Source: an uncultured SAR86 cluster bacterium (GTDB lineage: Bacteria > Pseudomonadota > Gammaproteobacteria > Magnimaribacterales > D2472). From it: 64,000 bases of DNA. The DNA lies in assembly GCA_905181645.1 (NCBI GenBank), contig CAJIYN010000001.1, forward strand, positions 723,334 through 787,333, in the 5' to 3' direction. The notes below the pieces were generated by a model. The model was not told the DNA's origin, searched no databases, and saw only the letters and a program-made list of their open reading frames with translations. Positions 30,712-41,947 of this stretch are shown one piece after another. The translations under genes were made by a program, and so were the position numbers. How positions within the stretch are numbered: position 1 is the first letter of the stretch; each line of letters starts with the position of its first letter.

Positions 30712-32286
30712 TTATTTATCTTTTAAAATTTCTCTAGCAGCATTCTTTCCAGGAAGACCAGTAACACCTCCACCCGGATGAGTACCTGCTCCACACATAT
30801 ATAAAGATTTAAGAGGCCCTCTATAGTCTCCATAGTTTAAAAGAGGTCTCGCAGCCCACATTTGATCTAAAGTCATATGACCATGCATGATATCTCCTCC
30901 AATAAGACCAAATTTTTCTTCTAAATCAAGTGGAGATAAAATCATAGTTCCTTCAATAGAGTTCCTGAAATTTGGAGCATATGCATTTACAGTATCAATA
31001 ATACATTCAGCGGCATCAAGGCGAGCATCATGCCAAGAAACACCATTTTTTAATGTAGGAGAGAATTGTTGACAAAATAATGAAGCAACATGCTTACCTG
31101 CTGGCGCCAAGCTATTATCTAAAGTTGAAGGTATAAGCATTTCAACAATTGGCTGTTTAGACCATCCGTAATTTTTAGCATCAATATAAGCTTGATCCAT
31201 ATAATCCAAGGTTGGAGCTATCACTATTCCTGATTGATGATGCTCTGCAACATCTTTGCCAGGCAGTGATGTAAAGTCTGGAAGTTCTGATAAAGCAACA
31301 TTCATCCTAAAAGTACCTGAGCCTGATTTATAACCATCCATGCTTCTATTAAATTCTTCATCTAAATCACTTTGATCAATTAATTTTTTATATAAAAGAG
31401 TTGGGTTTAGATTAGATACAACTTTTGATGCATTAATAACATCACCATTCTCTAATTGAATACCTGTAACTCTTTTATTATCAACCATAACTTTTTTAAC
31501 CGGAGCATTAGTGGTTATCTTCACACCAACATCCACACATGCTTGTTGCATAGCTTGAGTGATAGCACCCATTCCACCTATAGCATGACCCCATGCTCCT
31601 TTTTCACCATCAACTTCACCAAAAACATGATGAAGTAGCACATAAGCAGAGCCTGGAGTATCAGGACTAGCATAGTTACCAACAATGGCATCAAAACCAA
31701 AAGCTGCTTTAATATGCTCGTTTTCAAACCATGAATCTAAGAAAGATCGAGCACTTTTTGTAAAAAGATCATAAACATCTCGGTGGACCTGATTACCTTT
31801 TTTTACAATTGGCCAAGCTTGTAACGCTGCACCCATAAGAGCCTTAATGCCCTGTTTTGGATTTGGGGGAGTTTTAATTGATAGGTCCCTAAGAACATCT
31901 GCTACCGCCTCAATGCGGTCATAGTAATCTGGAAGCCTGTTAGCATCTCTTTCTGAAAACTTTCTAAACTCAGCTTGAGTTTTTTCAAGACCACCACCCA
32001 ATTTTAAATATTTACAGATTCTGCAAAAAACCAAAAATCAATATTACTATTTGAAAATATTCCTTTAATTTCATATCGACTTCTATCGGTTTGATTTGGC
32101 AGTCTAACTTGCTACTGAGTTTCTAAAACCTGGATGGAATTCTTCTGTAACAGCAGCGCCACCAACAATATGTCTACGTTCAAAGATATGAACATTTAGT
32201 CCAGCCTTAGCAAGATAATAAGCACATACGAGCCCGTTATGACCTGCACCGATAATCAAAGCATCAATATTTTTCTTATGAATCAT
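30712..32286 (-). CDS. Phytoene desaturase-like (PYROXD2-type) FAD oxidoreductase (frameshift)
   Basis: The N-terminal dinucleotide-binding motif is [20 protein letters not shown], then [20 protein letters not shown]. An indel between 32035 and 32105 leads to the long frame with [34 protein letters not shown] and the closing FAD motif [20 protein letters not shown]. This is the COG1233 family related to carotenoid desaturases and human PYROXD2; no crtB or crtE is nearby, so a carotenoid role is not supported. The ATG is at 32284-32286. Confidence 0.85.
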
Positions 32287-32366
32287 ATAATAATTATAAA
32301 TTATTTAATGGGGATTTAATCAGTTCAAATGTTTTATAGACTTACTAGCTTGTATATAATTCTGTT

Positions 32367-34593
32367 ATGAATATTTTTACAAAACTTGTCTCATTATTCG
32401 AAACAGAAATGGTTCCAAATCCTATAGATGATTCAGCGAGAGTTAAATATGGCAATCTTCATGTTTCAAAAGAACTTGATAATTTTTTAAGAGAAGAGCT
32501 GGCTCCCGGTATTAATATTCAGCCTAGTCTTTTTTGGAAATCGCTTGAATCAATTTTAGATACTTTTGGTCCTAAAAATCTTGAACTCTTGGCGAAAAGA
32601 GAGTCTTTACAGAAACAAATTGATAATTGGCATTTAGAAAGAAAAGGCCAAGAGCATAATGCACCTGAATATAAGAACTTTCTTAAAGAAATAGGTTATT
32701 TACTTGAAGAGGGTGACGATTTTTCTATTGAAACCTCTGATGTGGATGCGGAAATAAAGACTATTGCAGGTCCTCAGTTAGTTGTTCCTGTTATGAATGC
32801 AAGATTTGCATTAAATGCTGCAAATGCAAGATGGGGTAGCTTTATATGATGCTTTATATGGAACAAATGTGATTTCAGAAGAAGATGGAGCTGAAAGAGC
32901 AGGAGGTTACAACCCAGCAAGAGGAAGTAAAGTTATCGCCTTTGCTAAAAACTTTTTAAATGAAACTGTGCCCCTTAAGAATGGATCATATGAAGATGCA
33001 ATTAGCTTTATGATTTTAGGTGAAAGTCTTCAAGTTGAATTATCTGATGGTACTCGAACAGAATTAAAAGATACCAATCAATATATAGGTTATGCAGGAG
33101 AATAACAATCCTAGTGGCATTTTATTAAAAAATAATAATCTACATTTAGAAATTCAAATTGATAAAGATCACAATATAGGAATGGATGATCTAGCAGGTA
33201 TCAAGGATGTATTGGTAGAGTCTGCTATTACTACTATTCAAGATTGTGAGGATTCAGTAGCAGCTGTAGATGCAGCTGATAAAGTTATTGTTTATAGAAA
33301 CTGGTTAGGTCTTATGAAAGGTGATTTAAAAGAAACCTTTATGAAGGGTGATTCTGAGATGACTCGATCACTTAATCCTGATAGAACCTTCACCTCAAAA
33401 GACAATAAAAAATTAAATCTACCAGGAAGAAGTTTAATGCTAGTTAGGAATGTAGGTCACCTCATGACTAATCCAGCAGTACTTGACAAAGATGGTAATG
33501 AAATTCCTGAAGGAATTCTTGATGCTATGTTTACTATTTGTATATCTAAACATGATCTAGAGAGAACTGGTAATTATTCTAATTCACGAAAAGGCAGCAT
33601 TTATATAGTTAAGCCAAAGATGCATGGACCTAAGGAAGTTAAATTTACTTGCGACCTGTTTGCAGCAGTTGAAAAAGAATTAAGTATCAAGCCTCTCAGC
33701 TGCCAAAGTTGGAATTATGGATGAGGAGAGGAGGACTACTGTAAACCTTAAAGAATGTATTAGGATAGCCAAGGATAGAGTTATTTTTATCAATACTGGA
33801 TTCTTAGATAGAACTGGAGATGAGATACATACAAGCATGGAAGCAGGCCCTATGCTTTTAAGGCCGATCTAAAAGCTATGCCTTGGATTTCTGCTTATGA
33901 AGACTGGAATGTTGATACTGGTCTTGAGACTGGATCTCAAAGGTAGGGCTCAAATAGGCAAGGGTATGTGGGCGATGCCAGATGAAATGTTAGAAATGTA
34001 TAACACTAAAGCAATGCATTTAAAAGCAGGAGCTAATTGTGCATGGGTTCCTTCACCAACTGCTGCATCACTTCATGTTATTCATTATCATCAAATACTT
34101 GTTTCAAGCGAACAAGAATCAATTGCTTTAAGACCTAAAGCTAGTCTCGATGATATTCTTACTATCCCTGTTATGACTGATCCTGAGAGTCTATCAACAG
34201 AAGATATTCAAAAAGAATTAGATAATAATGCCCAAGGCATTCTGGGCTATGTTGTTAGATGGATCGATAGCGGCGTTGGTTGCTCAAAAGTTCCAGATAT
34301 AAATAATGTTGGATTAATGGAAGACAGAGCTACGTGTAGAATATCAAGCCAACATATTGCTAATTGGTTGCATCATGATTTATGTTACAAATGCCCCACC
34401 TAAGACAATGAAAAAAATGGCAATTATTGTCGATAAACAAAATGCTGGCGATCTTGATTATCATAATATGTCACCAGATTATAATAGCGTTGCATTTGTA
34501 GCAGCTTGCTCCTTAGCATTAGAAGGAAGGAATCAGCCAAGTGGCTATACAGAGCCCATCCTGCATTCAAAAAGATTAGAGTTTAAAAGCTAG
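32367..34593 (+). CDS. glcB: Malate synthase G (frameshifts)
   Basis: Condenses glyoxylate and acetyl-CoA to malate. Successive frames give the full protein: [119 protein letters not shown] and [11 protein letters not shown]. The span (742 codons) fits the G form (about 720). Indels lie near 32835, 33095, 33695-33720, 33870-33930 and 34380. No isocitrate lyase is nearby, so glyoxylate may come from glycolate or purines. Confidence 0.93.
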
Positions 34594-34594
34594 T

Positions 34595-34882
34595 ATGAAA
34601 GGATATTGGATTGCAAGATGCCATATTACCAATGGAGATGAATATTCAAAATATGCAGCTTTAGCAGGACCTATCATTGAAAGTTATGGCGGCAAGTTTT
34701 TAGTAAGAGGAGGAAATCAAATAGAGGTTGAAGGAGGCTTATTTGAAAGAACGGTTCTTGTAGAATTTGAAAGTTTTACTGCAGCTAAGAACTGTTATGA
34801 ATCAGATGCCTATCAAGCAACATATACAAATCATGTTACTGGTTCTGCAATAAGATATGTTGTTTTGGTGGAAGGGGTTTAA
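34595..34882 (+). CDS. DUF1330 family protein
   Basis: Intact 95-residue protein: KGYWIARCHITNGDEYSKYA, GGKFLVRGGNQIEVEG, RTVLVEFESFTAAKNCYESD and a closing Y. This is the DUF1330 ferredoxin-like (dimeric alpha/beta barrel) family whose members often sit beside catabolic genes and have no settled function. It starts 1 base after the glcB stop, so it is translated from the same transcript. Confidence 0.85.
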   Translation: MKGYWIARCHITNGDEYSKYAALAGPIIESYGGKFLVRGGNQIEVEGGLFERTVLVEFESFTAAKNCYESDAYQATYTNHVTGSAIRYVVLVEGV

Positions 34883-34886
34883 TAAT

Positions 34887-35498
34887 TTAGATCTTTTTTA
34901 AAGTTTCTAAATTTTTATTTAATAAATCAAGATTATTTTCTTTAAAGTCATTAATGGATATTAAAGCAGACGAGCCGACTGCTACAACATTATCTAACTC
35001 AAGATAAGATTTCATATTAGATAAATTAATGCCACCAGTAGGGATAAATTTTGCCTCTGGAAATACAGAATTAAAGGCTTTTAATTTCTCAATACCACCA
35101 GAATATTCAGCAGGAAAAAATTTAAGCAATTTATGGCCATATGATAATGCTTGCATTACTTCAGATGCAGTGTCTACTCCAGGAATTAACAAGAAATTTT
35201 TACTCTCAGCATATTCAGATAACTCAATATTTAATCCTGGTGATACACCAAAGTTAGCTTTAGCATCTATGGCAGTATCTATATCAGATAGGTTTTTAAT
35301 AGTTCCAATACCAAGAAGGATATTATCAAGATCAAGATTCTTAAGTGCTTTTTTAACTCTTGAATCTCTTAAAGTTATTTCTACAACAGGAAGACTATTC
35401 TTTTTTAAATATTTAAATAATTCTTGTGCAGTCTTCTGCTCAGTAACTGTAACAATAGGTATAGCTTTATAAAGCGATAATTTTTTTATAATATCCAT
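34887..35498 (-). CDS. eda: 2-dehydro-3-deoxy-6-phosphogluconate aldolase
   Basis: Splits KDPG into pyruvate and glyceraldehyde 3-phosphate, the last specific step of the Entner-Doudoroff pathway. Intact, 203 residues. The catalytic Glu40 is in VVEITLR and the Schiff-base Lys126 in LLKFFPAE, with GIGTI and FIPTGGIN also in place. The ATG overlaps the edd stop (TAATG), so it is the last gene of zwf-edd-eda. Confidence 0.95.
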   Translation of the reverse strand: MDIIKKLSLYKAIPIVTVTEQKTAQELFKYLKKNSLPVVEITLRDSRVKKALKNLDLDNILLGIGTIKNLSDIDTAIDAKANFGVSPGLNIELSEYAESKNFLLIPGVDTASEVMQALSYGHKLLKFFPAEYSGGIEKLKAFNSVFPEAKFIPTGGINLSNMKSYLELDNVVAVGSSALISINDFKENNLDLLNKNLETLKKI

Positions 35499-37271
35499 TA
35501 TGAGTTATCCATAAAAATTGAAGCACCATCATCTGTAGAACCTACATTGCTTCTAAATATATTAAATAACTCCCTTCCAACACCTTGATTTGAATTGTTT
35601 AGTTCACATAGGTTTCTAGATGCTAACTCTTCATTAGAAAGGTTTACTGAAAATAAACCACTCTTAATATCTATGATTACTTCATCGCCATTATTTATTT
35701 TTCCAATAGCGCCATCGTTTTTAGCTTCAGGTGTTACATGAATAATTGCAGGAAAACTTCCTGATGCCCCTGACATTCTTCCATCCGTAATAAGAGCAAT
35801 TTTATATCCTTTTGACTGAAGAACATTAATAGGCGAGGTTAATTTATGGAGCTCAGGCATACCATTGGCGCTTGGACCTTGACCTCTAACAACAATTATA
35901 CAATCTTTATTTAAATCGCCTTTATTAAAAGCATCGATTACTTTATTTTGGCAATTAAATACAAGCGCCTCTGTTTTTATTGTTTCTGAAGTTTTTAAAG
36001 CTGAGGTTTTAATGATTCCTTTCCCAATATTACCTTGCATTAATTTTATACCTCCAGATTTTTTGAATGGATTATTAGCATCTCTGATAATACCTTGATC
36101 TAATATTTTTACCTCATTAATCCATACAACCTTCGTATATTCTCCTAACCCACCTTTAGAAACAGTGGCAACGTCGGAGTACATACAGCCAGCATCAATC
36201 AACTCTCTAATAATAAATGCTGGGCCACCTGAAGCTTGAAATTCATTTACATCAGCTTTACCATTTGGATAAACACTTGCGAGTAAAGGAACTGATTTTG
36301 CTAAATTATGAAAATCTGTCCAATCGATAATAATGCCAGCTGCTCTTGCTATCGCTACCCAGTGAATTAAATGGTTTGTAGATCCACCTGTAGCTAGTAA
36401 GGCTGCCATAGCATTAATACAAGATTTAGCAGTTAGCATCTCACCAAATGAAATATCTTTATTTGATAGTTCTAAAATTGTATCAACAGTTTTTTTAATT
36501 AACCCATCTCTTAATTTAGATCCAGGCGGAGTAAAGGAAGATCCTGGGAGTTGAATCCCCATTATTTCCATAATTAATTGATTTGTATTTGCAGTTCCAT
36601 AAAAAGTACAAGTTCCGGATGTATGATAGGCAGCTTGCTCTGATGCTATTAATTCAGATCTATCTATATCACCAGCTGCAAAAGCATTCCTTGTTTGCGC
36701 TTTTTCAATATTACTTATACCTGATGGCATTGGTCCAGCAGACATAAAAGCAATTGGCATATGACCAAAAGTTAATGCAGAAATTAAAAGACCTGGAACA
36801 ATTTTGTCACAAATTCCAAGCATTAATACTCCATCAAAAACATCATGAGATAGCCCTATAGATGAAGACATTGCTATCGTGTCTCTTGAAAAAAGACTGA
36901 GCTCCATTCCAGGTTCACCTTGTGTGACGCCGTCACACATAGCAGGAACCCCAGATGCAACTTGTGCTGTCGCCCCATAATTTGCTGCAAAATTTCTTAT
37001 TATTTTAGGATAATCCTCATAGGGCTTGTGCTGAAAGCATGTCATTATATGCAGATACAATGCCAATAACTTTTTTACCTTCTGCAGCACCTGCTTGTTG
37101 ATCCTTATCGCATGAAGCAAAAGCATGCGCAAAATTACTACAACCCATATTATTTCTTGCAGATTTATTATGCTCTTTGGAATGCTTCAACATCTTCTAA
37201 ATCTATTCTAACATCTTCATCTAATAGTTTAAAAAATTTTCTACCTCTATAAGAGCAGGGTGTATCTTCAT
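35498..37271 (-). CDS. edd: 6-phosphogluconate dehydratase (frameshifts near the N-terminus)
   Basis: Fe-S dehydratase of the IlvD/Edd family making KDPG. The main frame shows QVASGVPAMCDGVTQGEPGM, GICDKIVPGLLI, GTCTFYGTANTNQLIMEIMG, LATGGSTNHLIHWVAIARAA and ITDGRMSGASGSFPAIIHVT. The start is in other frames: MKIHPALIEV at 37271, then NNMGCSNFAHAFASCDKDQ and IGIVSAYNDMLSA; this gives 42 residues before the CSNFAHAF motif, as in E. coli. Indels lie near 37050 and 37170-37240. The start is 1 base from the zwf stop. Confidence 0.94.
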
Positions 37272-37272
37272 A

Positions 37273-38700
37273 TTATTTTCCATTTCTCCAAGATCTATTT
37301 TCCTTATCTAACATAAGATCTGATGCTGAGGGTCCCCAGCTACCTGAAAGATATTCATGTAATGGTATATCAATTTGATCCCAAAGCTCAACCAATCTAT
37401 CAATCCAAACCCATGAAGCTTCTACTTCATCTCTTCGCATAAATAATGCAGGATTACCTTTAATCACATCTAATAATAGACGTTCATAACAGTCTTGATG
37501 ACCTAACTCATGATATTCATTTAAAACAAGATCAAGTGGCAGTTCTTTTAAATTAAAACCTGAAACACTTGGTTCTTTTGTCATAAGCTTTAATTGTATT
37601 CCCTCATCAGGCTGAAGTTTGAGTATTAATTGATTTGTATTTAGTTTCTTGTCTTTACCAAAAATATTATGCGGTATTGATTTAAACTCTATTACAATTT
37701 CAGAGCATTTTTTAGCCATATTCTTGCCAGTCCTTAAATAAAAAGGAACTCCAGCCCATCTCCAATTTGATATATGAGCTTTTAAGGCAACAAAACTTTC
37801 TGTTTTACTATCCTTGTTATTTACATGATTTCTAAATATCTTTTTTTCAACGTATTATCTATTGAACCTTCTGAATATTGACCTCGAATACAGCTTGCGT
37901 TGATATTATTTTTATCTATTAAATAAGTGCTTTTAAAACTTTAAGTTTTTCATCTCTTACTGACTCACTAGTTATATCTGTAGGAGGCTCCATAGCAACT
38001 AAGCATAAAATTTGGAGCAAATGATTTTGTACCATATCTTTTAGTGCGCCAGTAACCTAGAAGGTCTCATCGTCTCATCCGACCAAAACAAATACATCAA
38101 GATGATATTTATGAATGTATGATAGCTACAAATGACATGGGTAAGAAAATAACATTAGCAAACCTTGCTATTAAATTAAGAACAGCTTCTTTACCTAAAT
38201 AATGGTCAATTCTATAAATTTGATTTTCTTGAAAGCTCTCAGCCAGCATATTGTTAATTTCATTAGCCGTTTCAAGGTTTGATCCAATTGGTTTCTCTAC
38301 GACTATTCTTGAATTAGAATTAATTAAATGAGGGTGTTGCAGGTCATATTACTCTTAGGGATCCAGAATTTAATGATCATTTTTGGGTTAATCCTCTTGG
38401 TGTGCATTTTTCTCAAATATCTGTTTCAGATTTAATATTTATTTTTTTATAACTAATTCTTTCAGAAAATCTATCCCAAGAATTATTATCTAAGTCGCAT
38501 ATTTTTGAGTACTTTAATAAAGAATTTCTTATAATGAGTTTATATTCCTCATTTGTCATTTCTTTAGTGCCTAACGCGATTATCTTAGAATCCTTAGAAA
38601 ATGATGATAAAAGATCTTGTCTATATAAAGCAGGTAATAGCTTTCTTTGAGCAAGATCGCCTGTCCCTCCAAATATATACAAGTTAAAACTTTCTAACAT
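37273..38700 (-). CDS. zwf: Glucose-6-phosphate 1-dehydrogenase (frameshifts and a foreign insert)
   Basis: NAD(P)-dependent oxidation of glucose 6-phosphate. The coenzyme motif [20 protein letters not shown] starts the protein, [17 protein letters not shown] and [20 protein letters not shown] mark the active site, and the C-terminal [29 protein letters not shown] and [12 protein letters not shown] close it. Several indels affect 37720-38320, and about 105 bp at 38325-38430 code for an unrelated protein on the opposite strand instead of the expected 47 residues. Transcription probably starts at the 38747-38766 operator region. Confidence 0.9.
38325..38430 (+). other. Class II aldolase/adducin-like fragment inside zwf
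   Basis: Read on the plus strand this stretch gives [20 protein letters not shown] followed by [15 protein letters not shown], a close match to the N-terminal part of class II aldolase/adducin proteins. It has no start or stop of its own and sits in antisense orientation in the middle of zwf, in place of zwf coding sequence. Most likely a chimeric read or correction patch. Confidence 0.6.
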
Positions 38701-38746
38701 TACTAGTTAGCCCCCTTTTTATTAACTTTAATAACATTTTAGTTGT

Positions 38747-38766
38747 AATTGACAACGTTGTCTATT
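38747..38766 (+). promoter_or_regulatory. LacI-type operator between zwf and pyk
   Basis: AATTGACAACGTTGTCTATT is a 20-bp inverted repeat with a single mismatched pair (core GACAACGTTGTC is perfect). It lies in the 100-bp divergent region between zwf and pyk and includes a TTGACA that could serve as the pyk -35. A related site stands upstream of the symporter gene beside the LacI-family gene. Confidence 0.7.
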
Positions 38767-38802
38767 AAAATAATTTATAACTAGGTTATGATAGCAATCG
38801 CT

Positions 38803-40173
38803 ATGAATCACATAAGAACAAAAATAATATGTACAGCTGGGCCAGCAACTCAAAGCATAACCATGCTTAGAAAACTTCATAAAGCAGGAATGAATATTGT
38901 TCGAATCAATATGTCGCATGCTGATCATAAGTCAGCTTTATCGACTATTACTAAAGTTAAAAAAATTAACTCTGATCTTAAGGACGGAGCAGCACCATCG
39001 CAATTATGATGGATGTGAAGGGTCCTGAAATAAGAACAGGTGATGTGCCCGAAACTTTCGATCTGAAACAAGACGAAATCTTTGAATTCACCAGCGCCGA
39101 AGGCATGGGTGGCGTCACCGAATAAATTACAAGGATTTAATTAGCAGCGTAACTTCTGGATCAAAGATAACAGTTGATAATGGGCTTATAAATTTTGAAG
39201 TCCTCTCAAAAGATGAAGATACTTTATTATGTAAAGTGTTGGATGGTGGAAAATTAGGCAGTAAAAGGCATGTAAATTTACCTGGAGTGAGAGTTAATCT
39301 TCCCTCTATTACAACAAAAGGATTTAGAAGACATTGATTTTGGAATAAAAAATAAGGTTGATTTTATTGCACTTTCATTTGTTAGAGGCCCTGATGATCT
39401 TGAGAAGCTTAGAAGAGATTTTAAAAAAGAAATCATCCCAGGCAAAAATTATTGCAAAAATTGAGAACCAAGAAGGTTTAGATAATATTCATGAAATATG
39501 CCAAGCGTCTGATGGGGTTATGGTTGCAGAGGTTCCTTTGATTCAAAAGAATTTAGTTTTAAAAGCTAAAAAAGCTCGTATTCCAGTAATTATTGCAACT
39601 CAAATGATGGAGACAATGATTGACAGTTTAACACCAACAAGAGCAGAAGTAAATGATGTTGCAAATTCCATATACGAGGGCTCTGATGCAATAATGCTTT
39701 CAGGTGAAACAAGTATAGGAAAATACCCTGTTGAGTGTGTTAGATTCATGAAATCTATTGCAACAAGAACCGAAAAGTTTAAAACTTTAGGTTACGAAGA
39801 AAACCTAACAGCAGATTCTGATTGGCAACATCTTGGGGTTGCTGCAAATCAATTAGCTCAATCTATTAAAGCGGATGGAATTATAGCTATTACAAGAACT
39901 GGCTATACTGCCAATGTAGTTTCAAATGCAAAACCTTTTGAAATACCAATTTTTTGCTTTACTAGCAATCAATCTACATTTAAAAGTCTTTCATTGGTTG
40001 GCTCTACCCAAGCTCATCTTCTTAAAAGTATTTCAAATCATGACAAAACAGTTGCATTAATAACAAAAAAACTTAAAAGTTATTATGGTAATAAAAGAGG
40101 TCTTAAATTTGTGATGATTTCTGGTATTTTTTCAGAAAAACACTCAGAAGCAATCCAAGTTATTAATATTTAA
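38803..40173 (+). CDS. pyk: Pyruvate kinase (frameshifts, metal-site motif deleted)
   Basis: Makes pyruvate and ATP from phosphoenolpyruvate. [58 protein letters not shown], then [30 protein letters not shown] and [19 protein letters not shown] identify it. Indels lie near 38990, 39120 and 39320-39440. After GVMVA the conserved RGDLGVEIP-type metal loop is missing and EVPLIQK follows directly. Bases 39040-39120 are richer in G+C than the rest. An alternative start is the ATG at 38788. Confidence 0.92.
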
Positions 40174-40220
40174 TTTATTTATAATTTTCTGGTACAGAAA
40201 CTATAAAAGAAGATCTGTAA

Positions 40221-40799
40221 ACTATTTCATTAATACCTATTTTTGCAGCTCTTACTACTGGATTGAATAAAAAACAAATTAAATCAATATACATAAGAGC
40301 ATCCGCAGTTTCACTTATGGTTTTGTCTTCATTTTGGTTATTTGGTAATGCAATTCTTGATGCAATGAATATAAGCATGGATTCATTTAGAATTATTGGT
40401 GGATTATTTTTGATTGCGATAGCTTATCAAATGGTCTTTGAGCAAAGACAAGTAAGAAAGCAAGAAACTGCTGATACAGCTATTAATGATGAAACAATTG
40501 AGTCAATAGCAATTTTCCCTTTATCTATTCCTATAATTGCCGGCCCTGGGGCAATGGCAACAAGCTTATTACTTTCAAAGCAATCGTATGCGAGTCTTGC
40601 CGATGCCACTGTTTCGTTCTTACCAATTTTTTTGACTGTTCTTATAGCAACTCTTGCAATGTGGCTATCATCTATACTATCTGCCAAATTGGGCCCAACG
40701 ATGCTTACAGTTATTGAAAAAATATTCGGCTTATTACTTGGAGCTCTTGCTATTGAGTTTGTAATAGAGGGCATACGAAACTCTTTTAATATAGTTTAA
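40221..40799 (+). CDS. MarC family membrane protein (N-terminus incomplete)
   Basis: Open from 40221: ISLIPIFAALTTGLNKKQIK, then IIGGLFLIAIAYQMVFEQRQ and the family hallmark FPLSIPIIAGPGAMATSLLL, with five or six hydrophobic segments and a closing LLGALAIEFVIEGIRNSF. This is the MarC/UPF0056 family of inner-membrane proteins of unknown transport role. The usual first helix is missing: a stop precedes 40221 and there is no room for a start after pyk, so a deletion or indels lie near 40175-40220. Confidence 0.8.
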   Translation, partial: TISLIPIFAALTTGLNKKQIKSIYIRASAVSLMVLSSFWLFGNAILDAMNISMDSFRIIGGLFLIAIAYQMVFEQRQVRKQETADTAINDETIESIAIFPLSIPIIAGPGAMATSLLLSKQSYASLADATVSFLPIFLTVLIATLAMWLSSILSAKLGPTMLTVIEKIFGLLLGALAIEFVIEGIRNSFNIV

Positions 40800-40826
40800 A
40801 TAAAAAATATTTAGTTTTAATAAAAG

Positions 40827-41813
40827 TTATTTCTGTCCATCTATTCTAACTACAATATCAGAATCAAATGTTTTATTTATATTCTTTTTCTCAGATTTAT
40901 TTGAAATATTATCTATAAGTATTTGAGCTGCAGATGAAGCCATCTCTTTAATAGGCTGAGCAATCGTTGTAATAGATGGCCAGGCTTGACTAGCAGTAGG
41001 GGAGTTATCAAATCCTACCAATGAGATATCATTTGGTATATTTATTTTAGCTTTATGGGCTGCTTTCATAACCCCTGCAGCCATAGCATCATTAGAAGCA
41101 AAGATTGGACCTATTTCTAATCTTATTGGAACGCCTTTAATTTCCCAATCATAATGTTTGGTACCTGGACGGATATTTCTATCATCAATTTTAGTTCTGA
41201 TACCTACTTTACGTAAGTCTGACTCAATTGCTCCATGATCTTTATGGCCTTTTATAAAACCAATTTCTTTATGGCCTTGCTTAATAAGATGGCAGGTCAT
41301 GCTGTAGGTAGCCTTAAAGTCATCTGATGAAACACATAATGGGTTTGATGTTAATAATCCAGGCGATACAACACATAATGGAATTTCTAACTGAAGATTT
41401 TTTACCAATTCCTTCATATCAGTGTGCGAAATGGTAGGAATAAGACCATCAAGGTTTGTTCTCTTAGCAAATTCTATTAATTTCTCTGTAAGATCTTTTT
41501 CTTTGTGATTACATGGAAACAGAACAACGCTAAATCCATTTTTGGCACATGTTTCTAAAACGCCTGACTGAATATCTGATAAATAAAATTTATCAGGATT
41601 ATCGTAAACCAAGCCTATCAAAAAAGATTTTTTAGATCTTAAACCTTGTGCAGCTTTATTTGGATTATAGTCTAGTGCCTTTATAAAAATAAATAAATTT
41701 GATTTGGTTATCTTAGAAACACCATATTCATTATTTATAACTCTTGAAACTGTTTTAATTGAGACCAGTGAATGACTCGCTACATCTTTAATGGTGGCTT
41801 TCTTATTTTCCAT
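40827..41813 (-). CDS. LacI family transcriptional repressor of the sugar locus
   Basis: From the ATG at 41813 the protein has 329 residues. The N-terminal helix-turn-helix and hinge are complete: ATIKDVASHSLVSIKTVSRV, INNEYGVSK, DYNPNKAAQGLRSKKSFLIG. The sugar-binding core has VYDNPDKFYLSDIQSGV, GHKEIGFIKGHKDHG, GPIFASNDAMAAGVMKAAH and ISLVGFDNSPTASQAWPSIT. The segment after HGAIESDLR is short and irregular, so small indels may hide there. A longer upstream frame exists but begins before the family start. It is divergent from the symporter gene with an operator between them, so autoregulation is likely. Confidence 0.9.
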   Translation of the reverse strand: MENKKATIKDVASHSLVSIKTVSRVINNEYGVSKITKSNLFIFIKALDYNPNKAAQGLRSKKSFLIGLVYDNPDKFYLSDIQSGVLETCAKNGFSVVLFPCNHKEKDLTEKLIEFAKRTNLDGLIPTISHTDMKELVKNLQLEIPLCVVSPGLLTSNPLCVSSDDFKATYSMTCHLIKQGHKEIGFIKGHKDHGAIESDLRKVGIRTKIDDRNIRPGTKHYDWEIKGVPIRLEIGPIFASNDAMAAGVMKAAHKAKINIPNDISLVGFDNSPTASQAWPSITTIAQPIKEMASSAAQILIDNISNKSEKKNINKTFDSDIVVRIDGQK

Positions 41814-41904
41814 ACTCAATATCATACAAGAATTATCACTTACCAAAACTCGTTTCAATAATATTTTTTTTATAATCATCTTTTTTAAGTATTTATAAAT
41901 TTGA

Positions 41905-41926
41905 TACAATGACAACGATATCTATT
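41905..41926 (+). promoter_or_regulatory. -10 element and LacI-type half-conserved operator
   Basis: TACAAT (41905-41910) is a plausible -10 for the symporter gene, and TGACAACGATATC (41910-41922) directly after it repeats the left half of the zwf/pyk site with a degenerate right half. Binding here would block the symporter promoter. Confidence 0.55.
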
Positions 41927-41947
41927 CTAAATTGGGAGAGGTGATAT

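Noticed and set aside
30712..32286. Carotenoid biosynthesis locus
   Set aside because: The oxidoreductase is of the PYROXD2-like branch and no other carotenoid or proteorhodopsin gene is nearby.
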